From Cytophagales bacterium (lineage in GTDB: Bacteria; Bacteroidota; Bacteroidia; Cytophagales; Spirosomataceae): a stretch of 35,311 nt of DNA. Both the position numbers and the translations under genes were made by a program. The stretch is taken from positions 1 through 35,311 of the forward strand of contig RDXN01000088.1 of NCBI GenBank assembly GCA_004292855.1, read 5' to 3'. Under the pieces are notes generated by a model. That model was given only the letters and a program-made list of their open reading frames with translations. It ran no database searches and had not been told where the DNA came from. The number at the start of each line of letters is the position of its first letter. Within the stretch, counting starts at the first letter, position 1. This document shows, one piece after another, positions 7,804-15,941 of the stretch.

Positions 7804-8664
7804 ATGTATTCAAAACTTCTTTTAGTCCTCTCATTTCTTCTCATAACCAGCACGATGCAGGCACAACAACCGTTACGAAGGGCGTTTCAGCCCGCCAACG
7901 AGGTGAGTAAAACCGTGTATGGGGCCAATGCAAAGGCCGGGCGTTTTGTGCAGGCCAACGATGCCAAAATCTATTACGAAGTCTATGGCAAAGGGCAACC
8001 CATTGTGTTGCTCCATGGCGGGTTATTTGGCTCCATCACCGAAATGGCCGACCTCATCGACAAGCTGAAAGGAACGTTTCAGGTGATCGCGGTCTCGACG
8101 CGAGGGCATGGAAAATCAGAAGTTGGCCGGGAACCCCTCACCCTCGAACAACGCGCCAACGATGCGATGGCGGTGATCAACGCTGTTACGAAGGATAGCG
8201 TGATTGTGCTGGGCTTCAGCGATGGGGGCTATTCGGCCTACAAGTTGGGCGCGATGTTCCCCGCACGCGTGAAGAAAATGATTGTGATTGGAGCCGGAGA
8301 ACTGCGTCCGGGCCTCCGGGAATTCAACTTCACGGCCAAGATGGCGTTAGGGATGGACAAACCGTACTGGGATCAGCAGCTAAAACTCATGCCCGAGCCC
8401 AATCGGCTCGATGAAATGTTCGCGCAGGTTTCCAACTGTTATACGAACGCAATCGTGAGCAAAGACCTGCTGAGTAAGATCAAATGCCCGGTTCTGGTGA
8501 TGTCGGGTGACCGCGACGAGGGCAACCCCGTTGAGCGGGTTGTGAGTGCCGCCCGGTTCATCCCGAACCACCAGATCAGTATCATTTCCAATACGGGCCA
8601 CGGCTGTTTTCTGGAGAACAGAGAGGCTTCCTGGGCCAGTATCAAACCGTTTCTAAACCAATGA
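7804..8664 (+). CDS. Exported alpha/beta hydrolase
   Basis: A 286-residue protein with a signal peptide (MYSKLLLVLSFLLITSTMQAQ) and an alpha/beta-hydrolase fold. The oxyanion segment is VLLHGGLFGS, the nucleophile elbow GFSDGG puts Ser139 as the catalytic serine, and Asp236 (SGDRDEG) and His266 (NTGHGCF) complete the triad. It should cleave an ester, lactone or similar bond in the periplasm or outside the cell. It starts 31 bases after the dehydrogenase gene, and its stop overlaps the SDR start by 4 bases (ATGA), so it is translationally coupled to it. In this operon it may release the acid the BASS transporter imports. Confidence 0.9.
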   Translation: MYSKLLLVLSFLLITSTMQAQQPLRRAFQPANEVSKTVYGANAKAGRFVQANDAKIYYEVYGKGQPIVLLHGGLFGSITEMADLIDKLKGTFQVIAVSTRGHGKSEVGREPLTLEQRANDAMAVINAVTKDSVIVLGFSDGGYSAYKLGAMFPARVKKMIVIGAGELRPGLREFNFTAKMALGMDKPYWDQQLKLMPEPNRLDEMFAQVSNCYTNAIVSKDLLSKIKCPVLVMSGDRDEGNPVERVVSAARFIPNHQISIISNTGHGCFLENREASWASIKPFLNQ

Positions 8665-9422
8665 TCCAAAAAATCGCCACCGTAACCGGAGCCGCCCGTG
8701 GCATCGGGCTTGCCACCACCAAATTGTTTCTGGCCAATGGCTGGCAAGTTGTCCTGATCGACCGTGACGAAGCCGAGTTGCAAGCGGCCTCGGCGCAACT
8801 CCCCGGCACCCTCGCGGTTTGCTGCGACGTTTCGGTGCCTGAACAGGTAGACGCAATGGTGGCCACCGTACTGGCTCACTTCGGGCGGATCGACGCGCTG
8901 GTGAACAACGCTGGAGTTGCCATTTTCCAACCCCTCGACCAAACCGATTTCAATGCCTGGCGCACCGTCATGGCCACGAATCTCGATGGGGTTTTCCTGT
9001 GTTCGCAAGCCGTATTGCCCGCCCTGAAACAAAGCCGGGGAGCCATTGTGAACATTGCCTCTATTTCGGGACTGCGGGCGAGCACGTTGCGGGTCGCCTA
9101 CGGAACCTCCAAAGCCGCCGTAATTCACCTGACCAAACAATTCGCTATTGAACTGGGCGATTATGGGGTGCGGGTCAATTGCGTGTCGCCGGGGCCGGTG
9201 AAAACCAAACTCGCTGAGGCTGTCCACTCACCTGAAATTATTCAGGCATACTACGACGGGATTCCGTTGGGGCGGTCGGCAACGGAAGGGGACATTGCCG
9301 AGGCCATCGTGTTTCTGTGTTCTGATAAGGCCGGGTTCATTACCGGGCAAATGCTGGCTGTCGATGGTGGTTTCGATGCAAGCGGCATTGGGTTGCCTGC
9401 CTTACGGGCGTCGCGGGGGTAG
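8661..9422 (+). CDS. SDR-family oxidoreductase (3-oxoacyl reductase-like)
   Basis: A 253-residue classical short-chain dehydrogenase. The cofactor motif is TGAARGIG near the N-terminus; VLIDRDEAELQ suggests NAD preference because an Asp ends the second strand. Then come CDVSVPEQVDAMV, the NNAG motif, Ser134/Ser136 in NIASISG, and the catalytic pair Tyr147/Lys151 (YGTSK). The C-terminal FITGQMLAVDGGFDASG is typical. Classical SDRs interconvert hydroxyl and keto groups on many substrates. As last gene of the plus arm, it could act on an alcohol released by the upstream hydrolase or on the acyl intermediate. It converges with the toxin gene; the two stops are 4 bases apart. Confidence 0.94.
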   Translation: MIQKIATVTGAARGIGLATTKLFLANGWQVVLIDRDEAELQAASAQLPGTLAVCCDVSVPEQVDAMVATVLAHFGRIDALVNNAGVAIFQPLDQTDFNAWRTVMATNLDGVFLCSQAVLPALKQSRGAIVNIASISGLRASTLRVAYGTSKAAVIHLTKQFAIELGDYGVRVNCVSPGPVKTKLAEAVHSPEIIQAYYDGIPLGRSATEGDIAEAIVFLCSDKAGFITGQMLAVDGGFDASGIGLPALRASRG

Positions 9423-9426
9423 CAAT

Positions 9427-9684
9427 TTAGTTGTAAATGTCTTTCCGGTGTCCGACCGTAATAATATCAATCACCAGTTCTGTATCAAAGATTTCATAGA
9501 TGATACGGTAGTTTCCAGCCCTGATTCGATAACCATCTCGTCCTTTTAACTTTTTGTATCCGTTAGGGCGAGGGTCCTCCCCTAAGTCAGCAATTGCTAT
9601 CAGAACAGGTGATGCGATGTGATCGGAGAGGTTGTCTAATTGTTTCCGAGCTTTGGAAGATAAAATGACTGTGTAGTTAGCCAT
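9427..9684 (-). CDS. RelE/ParE-superfamily toxin
   Basis: An 85-residue small basic protein with the RelE/YoeB-type layout: YTVILSSKARKQLDNLSDHI, then GYKKLKGRDGYRIRAGNYRIIYEI, and a C-terminal strand ending in VGHRKDIY. The last Arg and Tyr are typical of mRNA-interferase members that cut mRNA at the ribosome. The start overlaps the antitoxin stop by 8 bases, as usual for a coupled toxin-antitoxin pair. It ends 4 bases from the SDR stop. Confidence 0.92.
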   Translation of the reverse strand: MANYTVILSSKARKQLDNLSDHIASPVLIAIADLGEDPRPNGYKKLKGRDGYRIRAGNYRIIYEIFDTELVIDIITVGHRKDIYN

Positions 9685-9883
9685 TCTTTGCTTTTCTACT
9701 GGTCAGATAGTCAGAAAACAGCATTCGTTCGCCAGTGTCTTCCTTCTTTGCTTCATCGTACAAGCGAACGTCTTCCAAATCTTCTAGTTCCTCCATCAGT
9801 AAGTTGAACTCCTGAGCCGGAAGGATTACAAATGACGGGTTGCCATTGGTGTCTTTGATGTATTGGGGATGTACGGCTAACAT
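9677..9883 (-). CDS. Antitoxin of the RelE-type pair
   Basis: A 68-residue acidic protein encoded just upstream of the toxin. The first part (VHPQYIKDTNGNPSFVILPAQEF) resembles the N-terminal segment of Phd/YefM- or RelB-like antitoxins, where the start of the chain forms the DNA-binding fold. The acidic middle (LLMEELEDLEDVRLYDEAKKE) would wrap the toxin. It should neutralise the RelE-like toxin and repress the operon from the region around 9884-9906. Confidence 0.85.
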   Translation of the reverse strand: MLAVHPQYIKDTNGNPSFVILPAQEFNLLMEELEDLEDVRLYDEAKKEDTGERMLFSDYLTSRKAKNG

Positions 9884-9898
9884 GGTGCATTCTTTTTA

Positions 9899-9906
9899 CA
9901 AAGATA
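9899..9906 (-). promoter_or_regulatory. Candidate -7 box of the toxin-antitoxin operon
   Basis: On the minus strand this reads TATCTTTG, an exact match to the Bacteroidota TAnnTTTG box, ending 15 bases before the antitoxin ATG. A clear -33 TTTG at normal spacing is not visible. The implied leader is about ten bases. The 76-base gap also has to hold the promoter of the divergent MFS gene. Confidence 0.5.
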
Positions 9907-9959
9907 ACGCAACATTCTTTCTGCGGAACCCGCGTTAGCCAATTTGCCTTGTATAAAGA

Positions 9960-11174
9960 ATGAACAAACCAAACCGTACGTTACTCATTGTCATTTTAGG
10001 GCTGCTGTCGGCTACCGGGCCATTCTCGGTCGACATGTACCTGCCCGGCTTCCCGGCCATTGCCGCCGACCTGCACACGACCATCGAAACGGTCAGCTAC
10101 TCGCTGTCTAGTTTTTTTATTGGCATCTGTGTGGGGCAAATTGCCGTTGGCCCTTTGCTCGACCGCTTTGGCCGCAAAAGGCCCCTGCTTATTGGATTGA
10201 CCCTTTACGGGCTGGCCTCGGTGGGTTGCGCCCTCTCGACCAGCATCGAGAGCCTGATCGCGTTTCGGTTTCTGCAAGCCCTGGGCGGGTGCGTGTGCAG
10301 CGTGGCTCCTAACGCCATCGTGCGCGACACCTTTCCCGCCGACGAAACGGCCCGTGTGCTCTCGTGGCTGGTGCTGATTCTGGGTGCGTCGCCTATTCTG
10401 GCCCCTACTGCCGGGAGCTACGTGGTGGCCCATTTTGGTTGGAAAGCCGTTTTTGTGGTCTCAACGTTGTTTGCCGTGGGGCTGTTCGGGCTGGTGGCGC
10501 GGTGGCTACCCGCCCAACCGGCCAATGCCAGTTACTCGCTCCGGCCCGGTGCCGTGATCCGGGGGTTTGTGCAAGTCCTGCGCGTGCCGACCTTCACGGT
10601 ACACATGTGGATCACGGCCCTGGCATCGGCGGGTGTGTTTGCCTACGTAGCCGGTTCGCCTATTGTGTTCATGAAACTCTACGGTGTAAGCGAGAAACAG
10701 TTTGGGGGCATTTTCGCGCTGGTGGCCGGGGGGCTAATCGCCTGTAGTCAACTGAACGCCCGACTGTTGCAATGGTACAGCAGCGAACAACTACTGCGGG
10801 TGTCGGTGTGGGTGCAAATGCTGTGTGGTCTGGCTCTGTTGGGCGGTACAGCCTTTAACGCGCTGGGCCTATACGGCACCATTGGGTTACTGGTGATTTT
10901 TGCCAGTTCGCACGGATTCATCGGACCAAACGGCACGGCTTTGGCCATGACCTCTATCCGGGAGGGCGTAGGCAGTGCGGCAGCCTTGCTGGGGGCTATG
11001 CGGATGGGCGCGGGCGCAGTGGCATCAGCTCTGGTCGGGTTGTTTTTCGACGGTACGGCTCTACCGATGGCGGCTGTTATGGCGTTGGGGGCCGTGTTGA
11101 GCTTGGCCGTTTTGCTTGGTGGGCGCGGGCGGGTAGTGGCTGAGCCTCTTACTCCCGCCCACAAATCCGCTTAA
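9960..11174 (+). CDS. Bcr/CflA-family multidrug efflux MFS transporter
   Basis: A 404-residue inner-membrane protein with twelve predicted helices, normal length for the family. The Bcr/CflA signature near helix 1 is seen as SVDMYLPGFPAI (residues 23-34), and MFS motif A between helices 2 and 3 as GPLLDRFGRKR (64-74). The helix 5 antiporter motif region reads LILGASPILAPTAGS. Members export chloramphenicol, bicyclomycin, sulfonamides or similar drugs in exchange for protons. The last 26 bases overlap the end of the AddB-like gene on the other strand. No regulator is adjacent. Confidence 0.94.
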   Translation: MNKPNRTLLIVILGLLSATGPFSVDMYLPGFPAIAADLHTTIETVSYSLSSFFIGICVGQIAVGPLLDRFGRKRPLLIGLTLYGLASVGCALSTSIESLIAFRFLQALGGCVCSVAPNAIVRDTFPADETARVLSWLVLILGASPILAPTAGSYVVAHFGWKAVFVVSTLFAVGLFGLVARWLPAQPANASYSLRPGAVIRGFVQVLRVPTFTVHMWITALASAGVFAYVAGSPIVFMKLYGVSEKQFGGIFALVAGGLIACSQLNARLLQWYSSEQLLRVSVWVQMLCGLALLGGTAFNALGLYGTIGLLVIFASSHGFIGPNGTALAMTSIREGVGSAAALLGAMRMGAGAVASALVGLFFDGTALPMAAVMALGAVLSLAVLLGGRGRVVAEPLTPAHKSA

Positions 11175-14106
11175 AATCGCAGTAGGTGCAGGTTTCGAGC
11201 TTGTCGGTTTTGCGGAAGGCCTCAGCGGGGTCGAGCAATCGGCGGAGCATTTGGCGGAGCAACTCTTCGGAGGATTCGATAAATTGGGCGGGGGTTTCGT
11301 CGGGGCCGTGGAAATGAACGGTGTTCACTTTAAGCCCCCCTTCGATGTCGCGGAACGAATAGAACCCCGCTGTAACGGGCAGATTCTGCGGATTTTTGTC
11401 CTTGCTATCCTTCAAAAACAGGTATTTGTAAAGCCACAACTGCCGCGCCTTGCCCCATTTCGGGCCAGTTTCGAGCGGCAGTCGGGCCACCATATCCGCG
11501 CTTTGGCTGGGCAGCTCGACCTTGCCCGTTTTGTAGTCGATAATGCGGATGGTTTGCCCCACTTGCTCCACCCGGTCAATTTTGCCACCGAGCCGCACCC
11601 GTATTACCTCGCCATTGTTCAGCGGCACGTCGAGTTGGGTAGTGTAGCGTTCTTCGGTGCTAATTACGCGCAGGTCGGTCAGGCGGGCTTGCCGTTCCTG
11701 AAAATCGAGCATGAGCCGTTGGGCCACATCGTAGAGCAGCAGGTTGATGCCCGACTCCATCACGCGGCCTTTCATGACTTCTTTGAATGTCTCTTCCAAC
11801 TCCGTTTGCACCTGATCGAGCGTGACAGGTAAGCCGGGAATCAGGTACTTTTTATCGACGTTCTCAAGTGTTTTGTGGAGCCAATCGCCAAACTCGGCGG
11901 CCCCCATTTTCTCCTCCACCTCGTCTTCCTCCGCAATGCCCGCCACCCGGCTGAAATAGAAACTAAGTGAGCAGTCGACATACTGATTCAGGGCCGTGGG
12001 ATACAACCCCTTACCCGTCAACATGCTCTTCAATTTATCCAGCACCTCCGGCGATTTGGCCACCTCCCACGTCTGCGCCACCGTCTCGCGGTCGTTTGCC
12101 CGCCCGAATCGTACCAACGGTTTCGAGACGGTAATGGCCCCGTTGCTTGCCGGAATCAACTCATGTTCGATCTGCCGGATGAACCGACTGGGTTCGCCCT
12201 TGCCGTTCCCGTAGGCATCGGGCGAGGTTGTGTAAATGAGCACTACTTCTTTGGCCCGTTGCAACAGTCGGTAGAAGTGATACGCCATCACGGCCTCCTG
12301 CTCGCGGTAGGTGGGCAGTTTGAGTTCGGTGCTGATGTCGAACGGAATCAACGAGTTAAGGCGTCGGGTTTGGGGTAGCATACCCTCGTTTACCGACACC
12401 ACAATAACCCGGTCAAAGTCGATGGCCCGCGTTTCGAGCATACCCATCACCTGCAAGTTGCTGTTGCCCTCGCTCGTAAACGGGATGCTTGTTTGCCGCA
12501 CCAGTTCGTACAAAAACTGCCGCAAACTACGGAGCGTCACGGGCACCCCGGCGGTCTGAATCTGCCGTTCGAGCGTGCTTTCGAGTTGTTGCAGAATGGT
12601 GTAAAATACGTACAGGTACTCAATCTCGACGGCGTCCTGCGTGTCGCGGTACACGTAACGCAGGAGGTCGATCAAACGGTAGAGCGTCCCGATAATCTCA
12701 ATCGGTGCATCGGGCGACCAGCGGGTGAACAAGGTTTTCAGCAGCGGGTCATTTTGGCCCAACTCTTTCAGGTCGCGCTCGGAAAGATAGATCCACTGCC
12801 GGGTCAGAATCGTCTCCTGAATATGCACCAGCAGGGGCCGGGTTTGCGCCCCGATTTCGAGCTGCCCCGACGCCCCGCCCCCATCCGGCCCGTCGACAAC
12901 GGCCTGTAGGTTTTTGATACGGGCATAATGTTGCACAAACGGATGATTGAGCACCTTCACCACGTGCCGGTAGTGGAATTTCGGGATGCGCAGGTCACGC
13001 CCGTCGCGGGTCCGAAACTCGTGTACGGTCCGCTGCATCTCGAACAGGGTATCGATCAGCGTAAACAACAGCGAGTTGCGCAACGAGAGGCCCATCGTCA
13101 CGTTCAAATCCGTCACCGACTCGTCCAAGGCATACAGCATCGGAACCAGCAACGACTCGTCCGCCAGGACGATAGCGGTCTTTATCTCCTCACTCCGACC
13201 CGTCGGACCGCTCCATTCCTTGTAAATCTGCCCGGCCACTTTGGTTTGCATGCTGGCATTGGGCACGCCCACCAGGCGGATGTGCTTGGGCAACGTAGTG
13301 AGGTCGCGGCCCAACTGCTCGCGGTTCTCTTTGGTAAACAACCAGCCGTTGTCCATGTATCGGCGCAAAAACAGACCAGCCTCCTGCTTTTTATCGTCGA
13401 TGTAATAGCGGTCAATATCCCAGATCATCCGCGCTTTTTTGGCCCGGAGCAGGCTCTCCATAATCTCCGACTCGGCCTTGCTGAGCGCGTTGAACCCCAC
13501 AAAATAGATCATCTCATAGGCCGGATTGTCGCGCACGCGCTCATCGACCTGCTCGGCCAGTTGTCGATAGGCCATGCCCCGGTAAGCCAGTCCCTGAGCG
13601 GTCAGGCGTTCGTGCAGGCCGTGGTAGGCTGCCTTGAGGTTTTCAAACAACCGAAAATAGCGCGAGGTGCCGGGGGTTGTGTAGAGTGTTTTGGCACCGG
13701 GGGGCAGGTCGAGTTGCCAGCGTTCGAGGGCTTTTGCTTCGGTCAAATATTCAAACAGATATTCAGGCCGGACAAGATGTTGGTCGATCCGGTCGAAGTC
13801 GGCGAGCAGCACCGACGCCCAACCAATAAACTGCTCAAACTCCACCTCCGGGTCGATCTCGCGAAACACCTCGAACAACTCAAACAGCAACCCCACCTGA
13901 TCGATCAACTGCACCCCGGCGGCCTCGGTCACAAAATCGTCGATGGCCGTCGCGTGTGGAGCGAGAAACGGCTTCTCGGAGTGCTTGCCCAGTTCATCCA
14001 GAAACACCGAAACGGCCCGACGCGTGGGCAAAATCACCCACACATGGTCGAATCCGTTGGGGTGGTTGTCAAAGATTTTCTGGGCTGTTTGTTGAAGAAA
14101 CGTCAC
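11149..14106 (-). CDS. AddB-like PD-(D/E)XK nuclease with iron-sulfur cluster
   Basis: A 985-residue protein resembling the AddB subunit of the AddAB helicase-nuclease, which processes double-strand breaks for RecA recombination. The N-terminal helicase-like part begins WVILPTRRAVSVFLDELG and lacks a Walker A lysine motif, so it is probably a non-motor, DNA-scanning domain. The C-terminal nuclease has His744 (WLHKTLE), Asp844 (GGKIDRVE) and Asp857/Lys859 (IIDYKTGK). Four cysteines, Cys712 plus Cys973, Cys976 and Cys982 (CTYCDFKRIC), match the split [4Fe-4S] cluster arrangement of AddB and Cas4-type nucleases. Its helicase partner AddA is not in the window. Confidence 0.88.
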   Translation of the reverse strand: MTFLQQTAQKIFDNHPNGFDHVWVILPTRRAVSVFLDELGKHSEKPFLAPHATAIDDFVTEAAGVQLIDQVGLLFELFEVFREIDPEVEFEQFIGWASVLLADFDRIDQHLVRPEYLFEYLTEAKALERWQLDLPPGAKTLYTTPGTSRYFRLFENLKAAYHGLHERLTAQGLAYRGMAYRQLAEQVDERVRDNPAYEMIYFVGFNALSKAESEIMESLLRAKKARMIWDIDRYYIDDKKQEAGLFLRRYMDNGWLFTKENREQLGRDLTTLPKHIRLVGVPNASMQTKVAGQIYKEWSGPTGRSEEIKTAIVLADESLLVPMLYALDESVTDLNVTMGLSLRNSLLFTLIDTLFEMQRTVHEFRTRDGRDLRIPKFHYRHVVKVLNHPFVQHYARIKNLQAVVDGPDGGGASGQLEIGAQTRPLLVHIQETILTRQWIYLSERDLKELGQNDPLLKTLFTRWSPDAPIEIIGTLYRLIDLLRYVYRDTQDAVEIEYLYVFYTILQQLESTLERQIQTAGVPVTLRSLRQFLYELVRQTSIPFTSEGNSNLQVMGMLETRAIDFDRVIVVSVNEGMLPQTRRLNSLIPFDISTELKLPTYREQEAVMAYHFYRLLQRAKEVVLIYTTSPDAYGNGKGEPSRFIRQIEHELIPASNGAITVSKPLVRFGRANDRETVAQTWEVAKSPEVLDKLKSMLTGKGLYPTALNQYVDCSLSFYFSRVAGIAEEDEVEEKMGAAEFGDWLHKTLENVDKKYLIPGLPVTLDQVQTELEETFKEVMKGRVMESGINLLLYDVAQRLMLDFQERQARLTDLRVISTEERYTTQLDVPLNNGEVIRVRLGGKIDRVEQVGQTIRIIDYKTGKVELPSQSADMVARLPLETGPKWGKARQLWLYKYLFLKDSKDKNPQNLPVTAGFYSFRDIEGGLKVNTVHFHGPDETPAQFIESSEELLRQMLRRLLDPAEAFRKTDKLETCTYCDFKRICGRE

Positions 14107-14139
14107 GGTATGGGGCCAGGTCGGTTAATGCTAACCTGA

Positions 14140-15012
14140 CTATATAAACTTGGTTTCCGAATACTTCGTGCAGAAATCGGCGATTAGTTTGAGATAGTTG
14201 GGGGCAGCCTCTTGTCGTTGCAGTGCCTGCTGATGAATTACGTCCCATTTTTGACTGTACTCCGTCGCTGATAACAGCGGCTGGCGAGTTTGGCTGAACA
14301 AGGCACTAAAATCTACCTCTTCCCCTTTTGTTGCTACCTGAGTCGGTTGAAGAGCATCTGTTTTATCCCGGCGATACACGCAAATCCGATCAAACAATTG
14401 TTGCTCATTCGCCTTTTGCAGGTTACCCGGTATGCTGTGATAGGCTTCGTCGTGTGTATGCAACGGCGAAAAGCGTCCGTGTCCGTAAAAAGCCATTTCT
14501 CCTTCGTAGCGTTGAAAGATTCCCAGATAGCTATCGTCTGAATGAACGGCGAGTACGTGAGCTTCTACCAGAAAACCGTGTTCATGGGCTTGTTTGGCCG
14601 TTGATTCAATCACGCCAAAAGTCCGCATCATGCCTTCAATTATAAAACTCAGTTTCCGCCGAAGGCACTCCTCTTTCATAAATTCGACCAGCGAGTTGGA
14701 GAAGGGTTGTGTTTTATTCGGTGCATCCTGCCCATAATAAGCCTGAATCTGCTCGTAGCGTGGATGTAATTCTCTGTATGTATCGCCGTTGATAATGATA
14801 AAATCAGTAGGGGTATTTGAGTTTAAATGAGCAATTAGTCTGGTTTTACCTGAGGCAGGTTGCCCTCCCAGTAGAACTGCTTTGGGCTGGTCATGGAATT
14901 TTTTATTAGAAAAGTATCTACTGGCCAGCAGTTGTTTCTTATTCTCCAACTCACCTGGAAACAATCCAGCATAAGGGGGTTTCGCTAATAAATCCACTTC
15001 CATATTTTTCAA
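14140..15012 (-). CDS. Zeta-toxin-family kinase
   Basis: A 290-residue P-loop kinase of the zeta/PezT type. Walker A is GQPASGKT (residues 50-57); Asp77 in INGDTYRELHP corresponds to the usual catalytic-base region; LSFIIEGMMRTFG is the conserved substrate-contact segment. Family toxins phosphorylate UDP-N-acetylglucosamine and stop cell-wall synthesis. The chain is of normal length and all core motifs are present, so it looks functional. It follows a 106-residue gene by 13 bases; that gene sits where an epsilon-type antitoxin would be. It ends 33 bases before the AddB-like start, on the same strand. Confidence 0.9.
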   Translation of the reverse strand: MKNMEVDLLAKPPYAGLFPGELENKKQLLASRYFSNKKFHDQPKAVLLGGQPASGKTRLIAHLNSNTPTDFIIINGDTYRELHPRYEQIQAYYGQDAPNKTQPFSNSLVEFMKEECLRRKLSFIIEGMMRTFGVIESTAKQAHEHGFLVEAHVLAVHSDDSYLGIFQRYEGEMAFYGHGRFSPLHTHDEAYHSIPGNLQKANEQQLFDRICVYRRDKTDALQPTQVATKGEEVDFSALFSQTRQPLLSATEYSQKWDVIHQQALQRQEAAPNYLKLIADFCTKYSETKFI

Positions 15013-15025
15013 ACTATAAACGGAT

Positions 15026-15346
15026 TTAAACGCCTACTGGCTTTTGCGCAACACCATAGCGTTCTCGGATTGCAGGAGCGTACTCATTTTTTACTTTATC
15101 AAATATGCACTCCAGGTTTTTACCTTTATAAATCATATCTATCTCGTCAAATAACTCATTCATGCGCGCCGTGTATCGAATATAATCTTCATCAAATTGG
15201 ACTTCCTCATCCGTCTCAACAAAACCTGAAATCGAGTAATTAAACACCAAATCATCCCGCAACCGATTCTGCTCCGCAATCATCTTGCCGATCACCGCAA
15301 TAGCGACGTCATATTCGACCCATGAATTGTGATTATCCGCTGCCAT
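15026..15346 (-). CDS. Small acidic protein, probable antitoxin of the zeta kinase
   Basis: A 106-residue acidic, mostly helical protein (WVEYDVAIAVIGKMIAEQ, then TARMNELFDEIDMIYKGK, then KVKNEYAPAIRERYG). I recognise no named domain, and it is not obviously similar to the epsilon or PezA antitoxins. Its place, 13 bases upstream of the zeta kinase on the same strand, size and charge make an antitoxin role the natural inference. A helical bundle that blocks the kinase nucleotide pocket, as epsilon does, is plausible but untested. It has no visible DNA-binding motif. Confidence 0.65.
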   Translation of the reverse strand: MAADNHNSWVEYDVAIAVIGKMIAEQNRLRDDLVFNYSISGFVETDEEVQFDEDYIRYTARMNELFDEIDMIYKGKNLECIFDKVKNEYAPAIRERYGVAQKPVGV

Positions 15347-15454
15347 AGCTTAGTTCATTTATCGTTCCTGATGTAACGTATTCCAAAGGTCAATAATTTC
15401 AACGGGCGAAGCAAGCGACTTTGTGTACATACAGTCTCCGCAAATTGCCCTCAA

Positions 15455-15802
15455 TCAGTGCTCTTTAAGGTTGGCCTCTTCCATAAGTTCGAGGCCGTAA
15501 TTTCGAATAACGTTGATAATGTCGATAGCCCGAACGCCCTTTGGGGTGAGCGTATATTCCACTTTGGGGGGCACGGTAGGGTACGCCACCCGCTGCACAA
15601 ATCCGGTCTCCTCCAATTCGCGGAGTTGCGTCGTCAGCATTTTGTGGGTGATGTGCGGGATGGCCTTTTTAATTTCCGTGTACCGCATTACCCCTTTCCG
15701 AAGTCGCCACAATACAGGCATTTTCCAGGTTCCACCGATGTGGTGCATCGCATAATCAACCGGATTGTAATACACACGTCCATTCTCAACAAAATCAGGC
15801 AT
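15455..15802 (-). CDS. HxlR-family transcriptional regulator
   Basis: A 115-residue winged-helix regulator. The HxlR signature is clear: NPVDYAMHHIGGTWKMPVLW, then RLRKGVMRYTEIKKAI, the recognition region ITHKMLTTQLRELEETGFV, and the wing VEYTLTPKGVRAI. I used the ATG at 15802, which gives the usual family length; a GTG at 15850 would add 16 residues of no recognisable kind. HxlR proteins often sense aldehydes or oxidants through cysteines, but none stands out here. It is divergent from the DJ-1/PfpI gene, so the 139-base gap (15803-15941) probably holds its operator. Confidence 0.94.
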   Translation of the reverse strand: MPDFVENGRVYYNPVDYAMHHIGGTWKMPVLWRLRKGVMRYTEIKKAIPHITHKMLTTQLRELEETGFVQRVAYPTVPPKVEYTLTPKGVRAIDIINVIRNYGLELMEEANLKEH

Positions 15803-15941
15803 ACGATTAACGGTCTGGTTATCAACAACTACCTCAAAGGAGAGTGACACTCGAAAACGTGCCCGTGTGGGAATTTGACACGGTAGGGTTCACTTTTGTT
15901 CTGGCTAACGAACGCTAAAAATACCGAAAAACAACCAGATC

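Noticed and set aside
12928-14139. 403-codon open frame on the plus strand
   Set aside because: It lies antisense to the AddB-like gene, shows no domain, and its His/Gln/Arg-rich composition is what the complement of that coding sequence would give.
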